A model generated the notes under the pieces. The model ran no database searches. It was not told where the DNA came from and was given only the letters and a program-made list of their open reading frames with translations. DNA of 64,000 nt from Prochlorococcus sp. W8 (GTDB taxonomy: Bacteria; Cyanobacteriota; Cyanobacteriia; PCC-6307; Cyanobiaceae). This document shows positions 1 to 9,231 of the stretch, in pieces. Position numbers and translations under genes: made by a program. The stretch's first letter is position 1. Every line of letters begins with the position of its first letter. Location: contig ALPF01000033.1 in assembly GCA_000291825.1 (NCBI GenBank), positions 27,652 through 91,651 of the forward strand, in the 5' to 3' direction.

Positions 1-328
1 TTTTATTTGTTTTTTTCTTTAAAAAATTAAATCTTTCTATAAAATGCCATACATTACCAGGCAAATACTTAAGGCTATTGGTAGCTATAAAGAAATAAGT
101 TAAATCATTATAAACATATCTTGAACCAAGCCAAATAATAATATTTTTCCATGCTAAGCCATTAAATAAAACACTTAATAAACAAAATATAAATGAAAAA
201 TATAAATTAAAATTATCAAGATATAAAGCGAATGAAATTTGTTTGAAATTTACAATTAATAAATAAAATAAATAAAAGAGACTAAAAATAAAAAAACTTT
301 TTTTAAAATATTTAACTGAATTCTTAAT
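1..328 (-). CDS. partial UPF0104-like multispanning membrane protein (3' end off the left edge)
   Basis: The reverse strand stays open from the left edge and encodes a hydrophobic N-terminal part with at least three likely membrane helices. A segment reading KYLPGNVWHF resembles the YLPG-x-VW motif of the UPF0104 / lysylphosphatidylglycerol synthase transmembrane family. The start is unclear. An in-frame stop lies just upstream and no ATG, GTG or TTG falls between it and the first helix. The best candidate is an ATT at 326-328 giving MKNSVKYFKK. The rest of the gene lies outside the window, so the family call rests on one motif plus hydrophobicity, and the substrate is unknown. Confidence 0.55.
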   Translation of the reverse strand, partial: MKNSVKYFKKSFFIFSLFYLFYLLIVNFKQISFALYLDNFNLYFSFIFCLLSVLFNGLAWKNIIIWLGSRYVYNDLTYFFIATNSLKYLPGNVWHFIERFNFLKKKTNK

Positions 329-374
329 AAATAATTTTTAAAAATTTATAGTGTTTTCTAAAATCATATCAGCT

Positions 375-1568
375 TTAAAATCTTTTAAAATCACCCATCG
401 TTTTTTTAATAATATCCCTAATCTCCATTGCACTTTTATTATATTTTTTTTGCAATCTTAGTATTTCATCATATTCTGGCTTAATATATTTTTCTCCATT
501 AATTAAGGTAGTTTGCTTAACTTTAATCTTTCCAAATCTTGTATTACATTCTCCTTCTATTCTTTTTAAAACCCATCTACCTTGTCTCCTTTCTCGAAGA
601 CCAATTGTATTAGAGTACTTAAACCAGATTTCTCTACAATGAGTTACTTTCTCAATAGGAACAATTGCTTTTAATTCAAAACCTATTCGATTTTTTTTCA
701 TATTTATAGATTGATAGACAACATCATATGCTCCGCCTCCACGTAATATTTCAACAAAAGAAGAAATATCCTCGGAGGACTGATCATCAATAAAAGCCTC
801 TTGAATAAATATTTCTTCATAACTTGGATTTTCAATTTCACAAGAATTAATTTTTGAAATTCTCAAGATATTGGGAATTGGTAAAATTTTATTACCCACA
901 CCTACTCCATATGAATTTAAAGAATATTTAATTGGTAATTTAAAAGAATTCACCAAAGTGCAAATTATTGCGATGCCTGTAGGTGTAGATAATTCATCAT
1001 TAATAAATTCAAGGTCTGAGCAAACCTCTATTTTAAATTTGGCTATTAGATCAACTACAGCTGGTGATGGGATTGATATTTTTCCGTGTTCCGTTTCTGT
1101 TATTCCACTGCCCAATGTTGGAGTATTACAATAAATTTTTTTAGGCCTAAGGAAGTTAATAGCCGCACAAACTCCAATAATATCTACTAGTGAATCTATA
1201 GAGCCTATTTCATGAAAACAAACATCTTCTTGCGCTATACCATGAACAGCACTTTCAGCTTTTGCTAAAGCACTAAAAACTTCAATAATATTTTTTTCTA
1301 ATGATTTTTCTAAATTTCCTTTTAGAATTAATTTTTTTATATCTTTCCAATTCCTTTTTTGCGAATCATCTAATATCTTTACATTAGTTTTAATACCTCT
1401 TAAAGATTTACTTTTAGATTCACTAAAAGATAATAAATAAGAGCCTCCTAATCCAAGATCAATTAAAGGTTTTTCAAGAACTTCTTTTGGTACTCCAAGA
1501 TCATAAAAAGCTGCTAATAACATATCACCCGATATGCCTGGAGAACATTCAATTAGTAAATCTTCCAT
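375..1568 (-). CDS. larC: LarC-family protein (nickel-pincer cofactor biosynthesis, UPF0272)
   Basis: The 397-residue product starts with MEDLLIECSPGISGDMLLAA, the family's N-terminal signature, and carries CFHEIGSIDSLVDIIG near residue 118. In Lactobacillus LarC is a CTP-dependent nickel insertase that completes the pincer cofactor of lactate racemase. There the gene is split into larC1 and larC2 joined by frameshifting; here it is one continuous frame of normal fused length. No larB, larE or racemase gene is in this window, so the cofactor role in this organism is inferred from family only. It lies downstream of the unknown gene at 1635-2213 on the same strand. Confidence 0.85.
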   Translation of the reverse strand: MEDLLIECSPGISGDMLLAAFYDLGVPKEVLEKPLIDLGLGGSYLLSFSESKSKSLRGIKTNVKILDDSQKRNWKDIKKLILKGNLEKSLEKNIIEVFSALAKAESAVHGIAQEDVCFHEIGSIDSLVDIIGVCAAINFLRPKKIYCNTPTLGSGITETEHGKISIPSPAVVDLIAKFKIEVCSDLEFINDELSTPTGIAIICTLVNSFKLPIKYSLNSYGVGVGNKILPIPNILRISKINSCEIENPSYEEIFIQEAFIDDQSSEDISSFVEILRGGGAYDVVYQSINMKKNRIGFELKAIVPIEKVTHCREIWFKYSNTIGLRERRQGRWVLKRIEGECNTRFGKIKVKQTTLINGEKYIKPEYDEILRLQKKYNKSAMEIRDIIKKTMGDFKRF

Positions 1569-1634
1569 AGCTAAATGGCATAAAAAGATTGATCTTGTTT
1601 ACTTTCATAAAATCGTAATTTAATCAATAATAAT

Positions 1635-2213
1635 TCATTTATTTTCAATGACTTCAAAATTCTCCATATACAAAGCATTACCCACTCTTAAGGCATCAAT
1701 ACTTAAGAAAGAATTTATTAAATTAAGCGGTAGTTCTGCTTTTAAAATTAACTTAAAGGATTTATTTTTATTATTTAAGATCTTCAAAGGCGTTATTTTA
1801 ACAATAACTTCTTTCTCTGGAATTTTTACAAATATTAATTTCCCCCTTATGGAAAAGTAATTATCTTTTAAATCAAAATTTTTTAATATTTCATTATAAT
1901 TTTGAGAATAATCTTTTTGTTCCTTATTTAGACTATGAGGATCCCATATTCCAGAGATTTGTAGATGTAAATTATCAGTATTTGTATTTCTAGGATAGAC
2001 AATAAAAAAGTATTTTTTATTAAAGTCAATATATTTTTTGATTAGAGGTAAGGTTTTGCCCAAAACAACTGCGTCTAAAGATAAATTGTTTTGATCTTTT
2101 AGAAGGCCCTTGTTTAAAGACTCTTTACTTGAGGGATTGTATGAGCCGTAAATGATTCCAATGGCTCTATTTTGAAAATTTTCTGTAACTTTTTGGATCG
2201 GGCTTTTAATCAT
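1635..2213 (-). CDS. conserved hypothetical protein (192 aa)
   Basis: I do not recognise a named domain. The product is soluble-looking, has no clear signal peptide or membrane helix, and mixes basic and hydrophobic stretches that suggest a beta-rich fold. The ATG start gives MIKSPIQKVTENFQNRA. It sits 34 bp downstream of the secreted small protein gene at 2247-2552 and upstream of larC, all on the minus strand, so the three may be co-transcribed. Base composition and codon use match the neighbours. An antisense open frame inside it looks like a shadow. Function unknown. Confidence 0.7.
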   Translation of the reverse strand: MIKSPIQKVTENFQNRAIGIIYGSYNPSSKESLNKGLLKDQNNLSLDAVVLGKTLPLIKKYIDFNKKYFFIVYPRNTNTDNLHLQISGIWDPHSLNKEQKDYSQNYNEILKNFDLKDNYFSIRGKLIFVKIPEKEVIVKITPLKILNNKNKSFKLILKAELPLNLINSFLSIDALRVGNALYMENFEVIENK

Positions 2214-2246
2214 TATTTTGTGTCGAAAAAGAAAAAGTCAAAATAT

Positions 2247-2552
2247 TTAATTATTGTTTGATTTGAGATTGTCAAAAGACCTAATTGCTTCATCAATAGC
2301 ATCACTTGGACTTGTTGCATCATTCATACTATTTGCTTTTCTTAACATATCGACAATTTGAAAAGGATTTGTTGGAATAGTACTGTTAACTTCAAATCCA
2401 TCTTGGGTATTATTGTTTAATTCTATTTCTTCAAAATAATTTTCCTGAGAACTAAAAACTAAGTCATTATAAAAAAATCCCAAAGAACAAAAAAATAAGC
2501 TAAGGATTGAGAAAATTTTTCTATGAAAAAGATTTTTTCTGAATAATTTCAA
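2247..2552 (-). CDS. small exported hypothetical protein (101 aa)
   Basis: The N-terminus (MKLFRKNLFHRK followed by about 18 hydrophobic residues) looks like a signal peptide or signal anchor, with possible cleavage near residues 30-36. The mature part is acidic and polar and ends in a helix-prone segment (IVDMLRKANSMNDATSPSDA, then AIDEAIRSF) that looks conserved. It is divergent from xth, with 56 bp between the two starts. No enzymatic motif is visible. Likely a periplasmic or membrane-tethered small protein; function unknown. Confidence 0.65.
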   Translation of the reverse strand: MKLFRKNLFHRKIFSILSLFFCSLGFFYNDLVFSSQENYFEEIELNNNTQDGFEVNSTIPTNPFQIVDMLRKANSMNDATSPSDAIDEAIRSFDNLKSNNN

Positions 2553-2608
2553 AACTTTATATTAGATTAAAAATTTGCTAACTTAATTTTACATAAATAT
2601 TCAACAAA

Positions 2609-3454
2609 TTGTTAATAGCATCTTGGAATGTAAATTCCATCCGAATGAGACTTAATCAAGTATTACTTTGGCTTGAGAATAAAAATCCAGATGTATTATG
2701 TTTGCAAGAAACAAAAGTTATAGATTCAGATTTCCCAATTGAATCATTTGAAAAACTAGGTTATAAAGTTAAAGCTTTTGGGCAAAAATCATATAACGGG
2801 GTTGCGATCGTAAGCAAATTTGATTTTGTTGATTTAAAATTTGGTTTCTGTGGAGAATTAGCTAATTGTGATTCTGCAAAACAATTTGATGACCAAAAAA
2901 GAGTAATTAGCGCGCAAATTAACAATATAAGAATTATAAATGTTTACGTTCCCAATGGTTCATCGTTAAGTTCGGATAAATTTGAATATAAACTTTCTTG
3001 GCTTAAGCAGTTAAAAAAGTATTTGGAGCAACCACTCAAAAGAGATGAAAAAATATGTCTTCTTGGAGATTTTAATATTGCTCCTTCTAGTAAGGATATT
3101 CATGATCCAGAAATTTTTGAAGGCCAGATTATGGCATCAGAAAAGGAGAGGTGTTGTCTAGATAATATTGTTAAAGGAAAATTTATTGACTCATTTCGCA
3201 TTTTTGAAAAAAATAGCGGCTATTGGAGTTGGTGGGATTACCGTAATAATGCTTTTGAATTAAACAAAGGTTGGAGAATAGACCATATTTATATATGTAA
3301 TAGTCTTCTCTCAAACATAAAAAGTTCAGTAATTGAAAAGGATCAAAGGGAATTAGACCAACCAAGCGATCATGCTCCAGTTATGATTGAATTTAACTTT
3401 AATGAAAAGTTCGTTGATCTTAGTGATGATGATTATGATTTATTTGAACTGTAA
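2609..3454 (+). CDS. xth: exodeoxyribonuclease III (AP endonuclease family)
   Basis: A 281-residue ExoIII-type endonuclease/exonuclease/phosphatase-fold protein. It shows the N-terminal ASWNVNSIRMRL (catalytic Asn), LQETK (metal-binding Glu), GDFNIAP (catalytic Asp/Asn), WSWWDYR and the C-terminal SDHAPVM (catalytic Asp-His). These are the standard active-site blocks of the enzyme that nicks at abasic sites in base excision repair. It starts with TTG, at the expected N-terminus of the family. Length is normal apart from a short acidic tail (DLSDDDYDLFEL). Confidence 0.95.
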   Translation: MLIASWNVNSIRMRLNQVLLWLENKNPDVLCLQETKVIDSDFPIESFEKLGYKVKAFGQKSYNGVAIVSKFDFVDLKFGFCGELANCDSAKQFDDQKRVISAQINNIRIINVYVPNGSSLSSDKFEYKLSWLKQLKKYLEQPLKRDEKICLLGDFNIAPSSKDIHDPEIFEGQIMASEKERCCLDNIVKGKFIDSFRIFEKNSGYWSWWDYRNNAFELNKGWRIDHIYICNSLLSNIKSSVIEKDQRELDQPSDHAPVMIEFNFNEKFVDLSDDDYDLFEL

Positions 3455-3676
3455 TTTTTAGATCAAATTTTCTTAAAAAACATTATTAAAAGCACTTTTA
3501 ACTAAAGATATTTAAAAATAAATGTTCCTTTTCAATATTAATAAAACATTATTTTAATTCATATAACTAAAAACTAACTTCAATAATGTAGAATTTCAAC
3601 TTGATTGACAAATTTTTTTCTTATATCTAAGTTAGGACATGATGTATTATTCCAAAAAACTACAACTATTTATAAA

Positions 3677-4981
3677 GTGACTGATATTTTAAATATCTCA
3701 AATTCTCAGGAAGTATTTGCTTCTGCCCAAGATCTTATGCCTGGGGGTGTGAGTTCCCCTGTAAGAGCTTTTAAATCAGTAAACGGGCAACCTATTGTGT
3801 TTGACAGGGTCAAAGGCCCATTTGCTTGGGACATAGATGGGAATAGATATATTGACTACATTGGAAGCTGGGGGCCAGCAATTTGTGGACATGCTCATCC
3901 CGAGGTTATCACTGCATTACAAGAGGCAATAGAGAAAGGAACAAGTTTTGGAGCTCCTTGTGTTTTAGAGAATAAACTTGCTCAAATGGTTATAGATGCT
4001 GTTCCTTCAGTTGAAATGGTTCGTTTTGTTAATAGTGGTACAGAAGCATGCATGGCAGTTCTAAGACTTATGAGGGCATATACGGGGAGAGATAAAGTTA
4101 TCAAGTTTGATGGATGTTATCATGGCCATGCCGATATGTTTTTAGTAAAGGCTGGATCAGGTGTAGCAACTTTAGGCTTACCAGATTCTCCAGGAGTGCC
4201 AAGAACTACTACATCCAATACACTGACTGCACCCTACAATGATTTAGAAGCAGTTAAAAAATTATTCTCTGAGAATCCAGATGCTATTTCAGGAGTTATT
4301 CTTGAACCCATTGTTGGAAATGCTGGTTTTATTACTCCTGAGCCAGGTTTTTTAGAGGGTTTGAGAGAATTAACAACTGAGAATGGTGCTTTACTAGTCT
4401 TTGATGAAGTAATGACTGGCTTTAGGATAAGTTATGGAGGAGCTCAAGAAAGATTTGGAGTAATTCCTGATTTAACAACTCTTGGAAAAGTTATTGGAGG
4501 TGGATTACCTGTTGGGGCTTATGGCGGAAGAAAGGAAATTATGTCTTTAATAGCTCCTTCTGGACCTGTTTATCAAGCTGGCACATTAAGTGGTAATCCT
4601 TTAGCAATGACAGCTGGTATTAAAACCCTTGAATTACTAAAACAAGAGGGTACTTATGAAAAATTAGAAACAACAACATCCAGATTAGTAGAGGGTATCA
4701 AAGATGTTGCGAATAAAAATGGAATTGAGATTACTGGTGGAAGTGTCAGTGCAATGTTTGGATTCTTTTTATGCGATGGGCCAGTCAGAAATTTTGAAGA
4801 GGCCAAATCAACAAATTCAGAATTATTTGGAAAATTACATAGAGAAATGTTAAATAAAGGTGTTTATTTAGCACCTAGTTCTTATGAAGCAGGATTCACC
4901 TCGTTAGCACATACAGAAGAGGAGATTGATCAAACAATCGAGGCATTTGATCAATCATTTAAAGTTTTAAAAGATAATTGA
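3677..4981 (+). CDS. hemL: glutamate-1-semialdehyde 2,1-aminomutase
   Basis: Converts glutamate-1-semialdehyde to 5-aminolevulinate, the first committed precursor of chlorophyll and heme. The class III aminotransferase fold is evident: [13 protein letters not shown] at the N-terminus, [18 protein letters not shown], and the PLP-binding lysine in [17 protein letters not shown]. The open frame extends upstream to a TTG at 3605, but family members begin near V-T-D-I-L. I therefore choose the GTG at 3677, which gives 434 residues, the usual length. It converges on the Band 7 gene with only 3 bp between stop codons. Confidence 0.95.
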   Translation: MTDILNISNSQEVFASAQDLMPGGVSSPVRAFKSVNGQPIVFDRVKGPFAWDIDGNRYIDYIGSWGPAICGHAHPEVITALQEAIEKGTSFGAPCVLENKLAQMVIDAVPSVEMVRFVNSGTEACMAVLRLMRAYTGRDKVIKFDGCYHGHADMFLVKAGSGVATLGLPDSPGVPRTTTSNTLTAPYNDLEAVKKLFSENPDAISGVILEPIVGNAGFITPEPGFLEGLRELTTENGALLVFDEVMTGFRISYGGAQERFGVIPDLTTLGKVIGGGLPVGAYGGRKEIMSLIAPSGPVYQAGTLSGNPLAMTAGIKTLELLKQEGTYEKLETTTSRLVEGIKDVANKNGIEITGGSVSAMFGFFLCDGPVRNFEEAKSTNSELFGKLHREMLNKGVYLAPSSYEAGFTSLAHTEEEIDQTIEAFDQSFKVLKDN

Positions 4982-4984
4982 AAA

Positions 4985-5791
4985 TTATCTTCTATTACCA
5001 TTAACAATGACTGGTGGTGTACTCCCAGAAGTCCCTGGTAACCCAGGTACAACTTGTGTCTGCCCATCCCATTTATCAAGAAAAAGCTTAAATAAAACTT
5101 GATCATTCAACCCTTTGTTAAGAGTCTCATATCTTAAAGCTTCTTGTTCTGCTATTTCAACTTCTGTTTTGGCCCTTAAAAGTAATTGACCTGCAATTTG
5201 CTTTTGTTCGATAGCAGCTCTATATTCCTCAGCTATCTCAAGACCAGTAAGGTCTAAGCTTTTTACATCAACATAATCAAAGGAATTCAATTCTTTTGCA
5301 ACAGTATCAGCAACTTTTTCAGAAATAACATTGAATTCAGTAGCAATTGTTTCTAATTCATATTGAGAGAAGACTGATTTAAGGGCTTTTAGCAGAGATG
5401 GCTGAACTATTTTTTGGTAAACATCACTATTTCTATTTGCAATTGTGGCAAAAATTCTGCCAGCTTCGCTTGGTTTTACAGAATATTTAACCGTGGCTGT
5501 AGCTCTTATTACTTGTAAATCTTTTGTTAAAGTTTCAAATTTTTCTGGTTGCACCTGAGTTTTTATATCAAAGGGGAAAACAGATTGGATAAATGGAATT
5601 TTAACGTTTAGGCCTGCTCTTCTAGATCCGCCTGTAACTTTACCAAGTGTAGTAACAACTGCTACTTGGCCAGATGGAACTACAAATAGAGCTTGAGTCA
5701 GAAGGAGAAAACCTGTAAAGGAGAGGACTATTAGAAATGTGGCTGTCCCACCAGGTCCTGCTGGAGTAACATTTTTGAAAGAAGATGACAT
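4985..5791 (-). CDS. SPFH/Band 7 (prohibitin-like) membrane protein
   Basis: A 268-residue prohibitin-type protein: one N-terminal membrane helix (about residues 17-40), then a Band 7 domain with ALFVVPSGQVAVVTTLGKV and NVKIPFIQSVFPFDIKTQV. A coiled-coil-prone segment follows (EQKQIAGQLLLRAKTEVEIA) and a Gly/Pro-rich tail. Cyanobacterial prohibitin homologues form membrane rings and are linked to thylakoid or plasma-membrane protein quality control; that role is from family knowledge. It converges on hemL and has a 120-bp AT-rich leader. Confidence 0.88.
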   Translation of the reverse strand: MSSSFKNVTPAGPGGTATFLIVLSFTGFLLLTQALFVVPSGQVAVVTTLGKVTGGSRRAGLNVKIPFIQSVFPFDIKTQVQPEKFETLTKDLQVIRATATVKYSVKPSEAGRIFATIANRNSDVYQKIVQPSLLKALKSVFSQYELETIATEFNVISEKVADTVAKELNSFDYVDVKSLDLTGLEIAEEYRAAIEQKQIAGQLLLRAKTEVEIAEQEALRYETLNKGLNDQVLFKLFLDKWDGQTQVVPGLPGTSGSTPPVIVNGNRR

Positions 5792-5911
5792 TTAAATAAT
5801 TTTTTCTTATTTTATTTAAATTAATTAATAAATGCATTACAAAATTATTTAAATAAATATATTTTTAATAATTATATTGAAGATTTATTTTTAGAAATTT
5901 TTTAATAAAGA

Positions 5912-6124
5912 TTAATCATTAATTTTTGAATTGAATTCTCCTAATAATAATAAATAAAGATCTTCATCTATCTCTCTAATATCATATTCACTTGGCAAAA
6001 TTCCATGTTTATATTCATGAGCGGCCATCCAACAAAATTTTTCAATTTCTTTTTTGGAGAAACGTGGATAATTTTTAACTTTTAAACATAGCTCTTTTAT
6101 TAATAAATCAGGGTAGTTAGACAT
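5912..6124 (-). CDS. small conserved hypothetical protein (70 aa)
   Basis: A compact acidic protein beginning MSNYPDLLIKELCLKV and ending near LLLLGEFNSKIND. The open frame extends one codon upstream to a TTG, but the ATG at 6124 is the natural start. It has aromatic and charged residues spread along its length, no membrane helix, and looks helical. It lies 34 bp downstream of the yajQ-like gene on the same strand and may share its transcript. No function recognised. Confidence 0.6.
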   Translation of the reverse strand: MSNYPDLLIKELCLKVKNYPRFSKKEIEKFCWMAAHEYKHGILPSEYDIREIDEDLYLLLLGEFNSKIND

Positions 6125-6158
6125 CAATTAATTTTGAGTAGCCTTATGGTATTAAATT

Positions 6159-6656
6159 TTAACGATAATTGTTTGTTTGAAGTGGCACATTTAAGCTCTC
6201 TTCAAATTTATCAAGCATTTTTATTACAAGTTGAAGATCATTTTTACTCTTACTTGCAACTCTTAGATTATCGCCTTGAATACTCACATTTATCTTCTTA
6301 AATTCATTTCTAATTTCTTTACTTATTTTTTTTGCGATTTCCTGATTTAAACCTTTTTTTAAATTGATAGTTTGTTTAACCCTATTCCCAGATATAACTT
6401 CAATAGATTTAAAATCAAAAATTTTCAAAGATAACTTTCTCTTTGTTGCTTTTTGTCTGAGAATATCAATTACAGAATTTAACGTTAGTTCACTATCTGT
6501 AAAAATAAAGATATTTTCTTCATCTAATTCGATTGAAGTTTTTGTGCCTTTTAAATCATATCTCTGGTTTGTTTCCCTATTAACCTGATCAATGGTATTC
6601 ACCAATTCTTGCCTATCAAAATCAGAAACAATATCGAATGAAAAATTTTCTGCCAT
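6159..6656 (-). CDS. YajQ-family nucleotide-binding protein
   Basis: The 165-residue product starts MAENFSFDIVSDFDRQELVN and has TNQRYDLKGTKTSIEL, the hallmarks of the YajQ (UPF0234/DUF520) family, plus the conserved KKGLNQEIAKKISKEI region. Family proteins have two ferredoxin-like domains, and some bind cyclic di-GMP and partner transcription factors. Whether that applies to this small-genome cyanobacterium cannot be told from sequence. Length is typical. It is likely transcribed with the 70-aa gene downstream. Confidence 0.9.
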   Translation of the reverse strand: MAENFSFDIVSDFDRQELVNTIDQVNRETNQRYDLKGTKTSIELDEENIFIFTDSELTLNSVIDILRQKATKRKLSLKIFDFKSIEVISGNRVKQTINLKKGLNQEIAKKISKEIRNEFKKINVSIQGDNLRVASKSKNDLQLVIKMLDKFEESLNVPLQTNNYR

Positions 6657-6723
6657 AAGCTTCTATTAGCTATATCAATTATTACTCAAAAAAAAGATTT
6701 CAAAAAAATTTCTTATTAAAAAT

Positions 6724-7236
6724 TTAATCAAAAAATAATAAACTTACCATTTTGCCCATATCTTCGGCACATCTACAACTATTTAGTAATGTTTCGCTAT
6801 CGTGAAATGCAAAACAAATTAATTGATCACATCTATTTATAATTTCTTGATTACATAGACTACTAGCAAGAGGTAATGGCAACTCATTATTCTCAGTTTT
6901 CTCAACAAGATGAATTACTTTTTCTAACTGATCTTTAATCTCTGGCAATTGTCTATCTAAACTTTGAGGAAGCAAAACAGTTAAAAGAGAGGGGTTTATA
7001 TCTAAAACTGCTCTTATAACGGCAGCATTAACTCCCTGAGAACCAGAAGTAATAATAGAGTGACCTTCTTCAGCTAATGACCTTGCTATTAATTCAATAA
7101 GATGAATATCCACAACAGGTACATGCCTGCTGCCAAGAAATGCTATCCTTCTCTTGCCATGATCTTGAATTTTAGCTAGCTCTTGCGCTAAGGTATCAAC
7201 TCTTTCAGTTGAGGGGAGATCTAAGGAGCGACTCAA
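6724..7236 (-). CDS. DprA/LOG-like Rossmann-fold protein
   Basis: A 170-residue protein whose centre reads RRIAFLGSRHVPVVDIHLIE and HSIITSGSQGVNAAVIRAVL. This matches the nucleotide-binding core of the DprA/SMF and LOG families (GS/TR near the start, SGxxxGxxxxA in the loop). It is much shorter than true DprA and lacks the accessory domains, so a recombination role is not assured. It follows the phosphotransacetylase-like gene (7263-8372) on the same strand at 26 bp, probably in one transcript. Often annotated in cyanobacteria as DNA recombination-mediator protein A. Confidence 0.75.
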   Translation of the reverse strand: MSRSLDLPSTERVDTLAQELAKIQDHGKRRIAFLGSRHVPVVDIHLIELIARSLAEEGHSIITSGSQGVNAAVIRAVLDINPSLLTVLLPQSLDRQLPEIKDQLEKVIHLVEKTENNELPLPLASSLCNQEIINRCDQLICFAFHDSETLLNSCRCAEDMGKMVSLLFFD

Positions 7237-7262
7237 AATAACCTAAGTACTATATTTTGAAA

Positions 7263-8372
7263 TTAGCAATTTTTAGAAAAATTGCAGTCAAAACCAATTT
7301 TTTCCAAAATTCCCTTTATGTTTACATTCTCTTGAACCAATTGAATTGCATATGAGGCTTTAATAGATTCATGTAACCTAACGTGTCCAAAAGCTTGTTC
7401 AATAACTTCAACAGAAGCTAGTGTATCTATATCAACTTTTAAAATTGGGACCTCCAACTCTTCAGCTCGGTGTATCAGTTGAGGTAAGGGATCTCCAATA
7501 CCAGTTAAAATTAAACATTGAGTCGAAGCTTCTAAAGCTGCTAATTGAATATCTGTTCTATCAGCTCCTGTAACAACTGCCATATTTCTCCTCCTTTTGA
7601 AAAATTCCATAGCCGAATTAACACCCATAGCTCCTATGCTTAGTGTCTCTACCAATAATTGATCTTTATCTGGGCAACAAATCACTTTTGCCTTTAATCT
7701 TCTTATAAGTTCTCTAACTGTAACGCTTCTAAGTAAGGGTGACTTAGGCATAACGCCAAATACCTCAATACCTAATTCATTTAAGGATGGTATTATTTTT
7801 TCTTCTATTTTTTTTACCTCAGATGGCCGAACTGAATTTAATATAGCTCCTGCAAAAAATTCACCTAATTGTTTTTTAGCATTAAGTAAGGCATCAACAC
7901 TTTTACTATCTTCCCATAAATTTACAACTACAACCTTTGAACTCAATGCTTTTGCTAACTGAGGTAAACTTAAACCGTACACCAATCCTTCATGAAGACT
8001 TCCAGCTCCTTCAAGAATATTTAATCCCTCAAAATTATCGTTTAGAAGTTCTTTAATTTGCTCAAAACCCCTACCAGGTGAAAGATCTTTATTATATATT
8101 CTTTTTTCTGCAGAAATATTGTCATATAAACCAACTGAAGATATTAAATTCTTTTCTTCAATCCCAAGTGTTGAGCTAATAAATTTCATATCATCATCTA
8201 TTAATCCTTCATAGGCCATTGAAGGTAAATTAGTTAGTTCAATACAAGTAGCTAATGGCTTACCCAAGCGAACCTTTTTTTGAGAAGAAATAATTTTTTT
8301 TGCTATTCCTAATACTAAAGCAGATTTTCCGCTAAAAGGTTCACATGAACCTATTAATAAAATATCGCTCAT
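7263..8372 (-). CDS. BioD-like/DRTGG-domain protein (phosphotransacetylase N-terminal type)
   Basis: The 369-residue product combines an N-terminal dethiobiotin-synthetase-like P-loop ATPase domain (GSCEPFSGKSALVLGIA, residues about 7-23; ILEGAGSLHEG near 120) with a DRTGG domain (SVTVRELIRRLKAKVICC through GVNSAMEFFKRRRNMAVVTG, about residues 215-275). This is the arrangement found upstream of the catalytic domain in long phosphotransacetylases, but here the catalytic Pta domain is absent. A regulatory or nucleotide-sensing role is likely and the substrate is unknown. It is divergent from the dehydrogenase gene at 8515. Confidence 0.8.
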   Translation of the reverse strand: MSDILLIGSCEPFSGKSALVLGIAKKIISSQKKVRLGKPLATCIELTNLPSMAYEGLIDDDMKFISSTLGIEEKNLISSVGLYDNISAEKRIYNKDLSPGRGFEQIKELLNDNFEGLNILEGAGSLHEGLVYGLSLPQLAKALSSKVVVVNLWEDSKSVDALLNAKKQLGEFFAGAILNSVRPSEVKKIEEKIIPSLNELGIEVFGVMPKSPLLRSVTVRELIRRLKAKVICCPDKDQLLVETLSIGAMGVNSAMEFFKRRRNMAVVTGADRTDIQLAALEASTQCLILTGIGDPLPQLIHRAEELEVPILKVDIDTLASVEVIEQAFGHVRLHESIKASYAIQLVQENVNIKGILEKIGFDCNFSKNC

Positions 8373-8495
8373 AAAAAATTATTTATATATTATTTAGGTT
8401 AATATTTTTTCCTATTGGATTCAAATATTTAATTAGAAATTAATCATAATAATTTTACGATTTCTTTAAATTATTTATTTATCTTAGGTATGAAA

Positions 8496-8501
8496 TATAA
8501 T
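8496..8501 (+). promoter_or_regulatory. -10 promoter element (TATAAT) with very short leader
   Basis: A perfect TATAAT lies only 13 nt before the ATG at 8515. A start point 6-7 nt downstream would leave a leader of about 6-8 nt, so the mRNA would be nearly leaderless and lack a normal ribosome-binding site. No convincing -35 box is seen. Inferred from sequence only. Confidence 0.4.
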
Positions 8502-8514
8502 TTACAATCGAGAG

Positions 8515-9231
8515 ATGAACGAAAAAATAAACATTGGAATAACCGGAGCAGGCGGAGCTCTTGGTAAATCTTTAACAAAAAAATTTAAATCTAAAGGCTA
8601 CAAAATCACCGGTTTTAGTCACAGTCAATTTTCCAACTCTTTGGGCGATTCAGAACCTGATAAGTGGGTAAGGTGGGAGTGCGGAAAAGAACATTTACTA
8701 GAGAATGAGTTAAAAAAGATTGACATTTTAATTCTAAATCATGGTGTTTATCAATCTGGAATTGGTAATATTAACTTTCAAAATTCAATAGAAATAAACG
8801 CATTAAGCACATTAAGACTACTAAACATATTTGAGGAAATTGCACTTAATAATGAAGATGATAAAAAAAAGGAAATATGGATAAATACTTCAGAAGCAGA
8901 AATCCTTCCCGCTATTAATCCTTCTTACGAAATAAGCAAATTATTAATTGGGCAAATAATTACATTTAAAAAAAATTTCCTTACAAAAAATCAGGAAAAA
9001 AAATTTACCATTAGAAAAATTATTCTTGGACCATTTAAATCTAAGCTTAATCCAATTGGAATAATGACACCAGATTCGGTAGCTTCGTTAATTTTTCTCC
9101 TATCTAAATTAAATTCCTTTTTAATTATAATTAGCCCAAATCCTTTAACATATATAATTTTTCCAATTAAGGAATTTTATTTTTTCATTTATTGCAAGTT
9201 GTTGATTGTATTTAAATTTATTAGAACTTAA
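8515..9231 (+). CDS. short-chain dehydrogenase/reductase family protein
   Basis: A 238-residue Rossmann-fold oxidoreductase. The nucleotide-binding motif is [13 protein letters not shown] (about residues 8-20), the NNAG-equivalent is [11 protein letters not shown] near residue 75, and YEISK supplies the SDR catalytic Tyr-x-x-x-Lys. The C-terminal 40 residues are very hydrophobic and may contact a membrane. The substrate cannot be predicted. It converges on map with a 4-bp overlap of the 3' ends. The TATAAT just upstream suggests its own promoter. Confidence 0.75.
   Translation: MNEKINIGITGAGGALGKSLTKKFKSKGYKITGFSHSQFSNSLGDSEPDKWVRWECGKEHLLENELKKIDILILNHGVYQSGIGNINFQNSIEINALSTLRLLNIFEEIALNNEDDKKKEIWINTSEAEILPAINPSYEISKLLIGQIITFKKNFLTKNQEKKFTIRKIILGPFKSKLNPIGIMTPDSVASLIFLLSKLNSFLIIISPNPLTYIIFPIKEFYFFIYCKLLIVFKFIRT

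Noticed and set aside
871..1134. 87-aa plus-strand frame inside larC
   Set aside because: Lies wholly within conserved larC on the opposite strand and has no recognisable family; a shadow.
3605..3676. N-terminal extension of hemL from the TTG at 3605
   Set aside because: The 24 extra residues (starting MTNFFLISK) do not look like HemL; the GTG at 3677 gives the family start and length.
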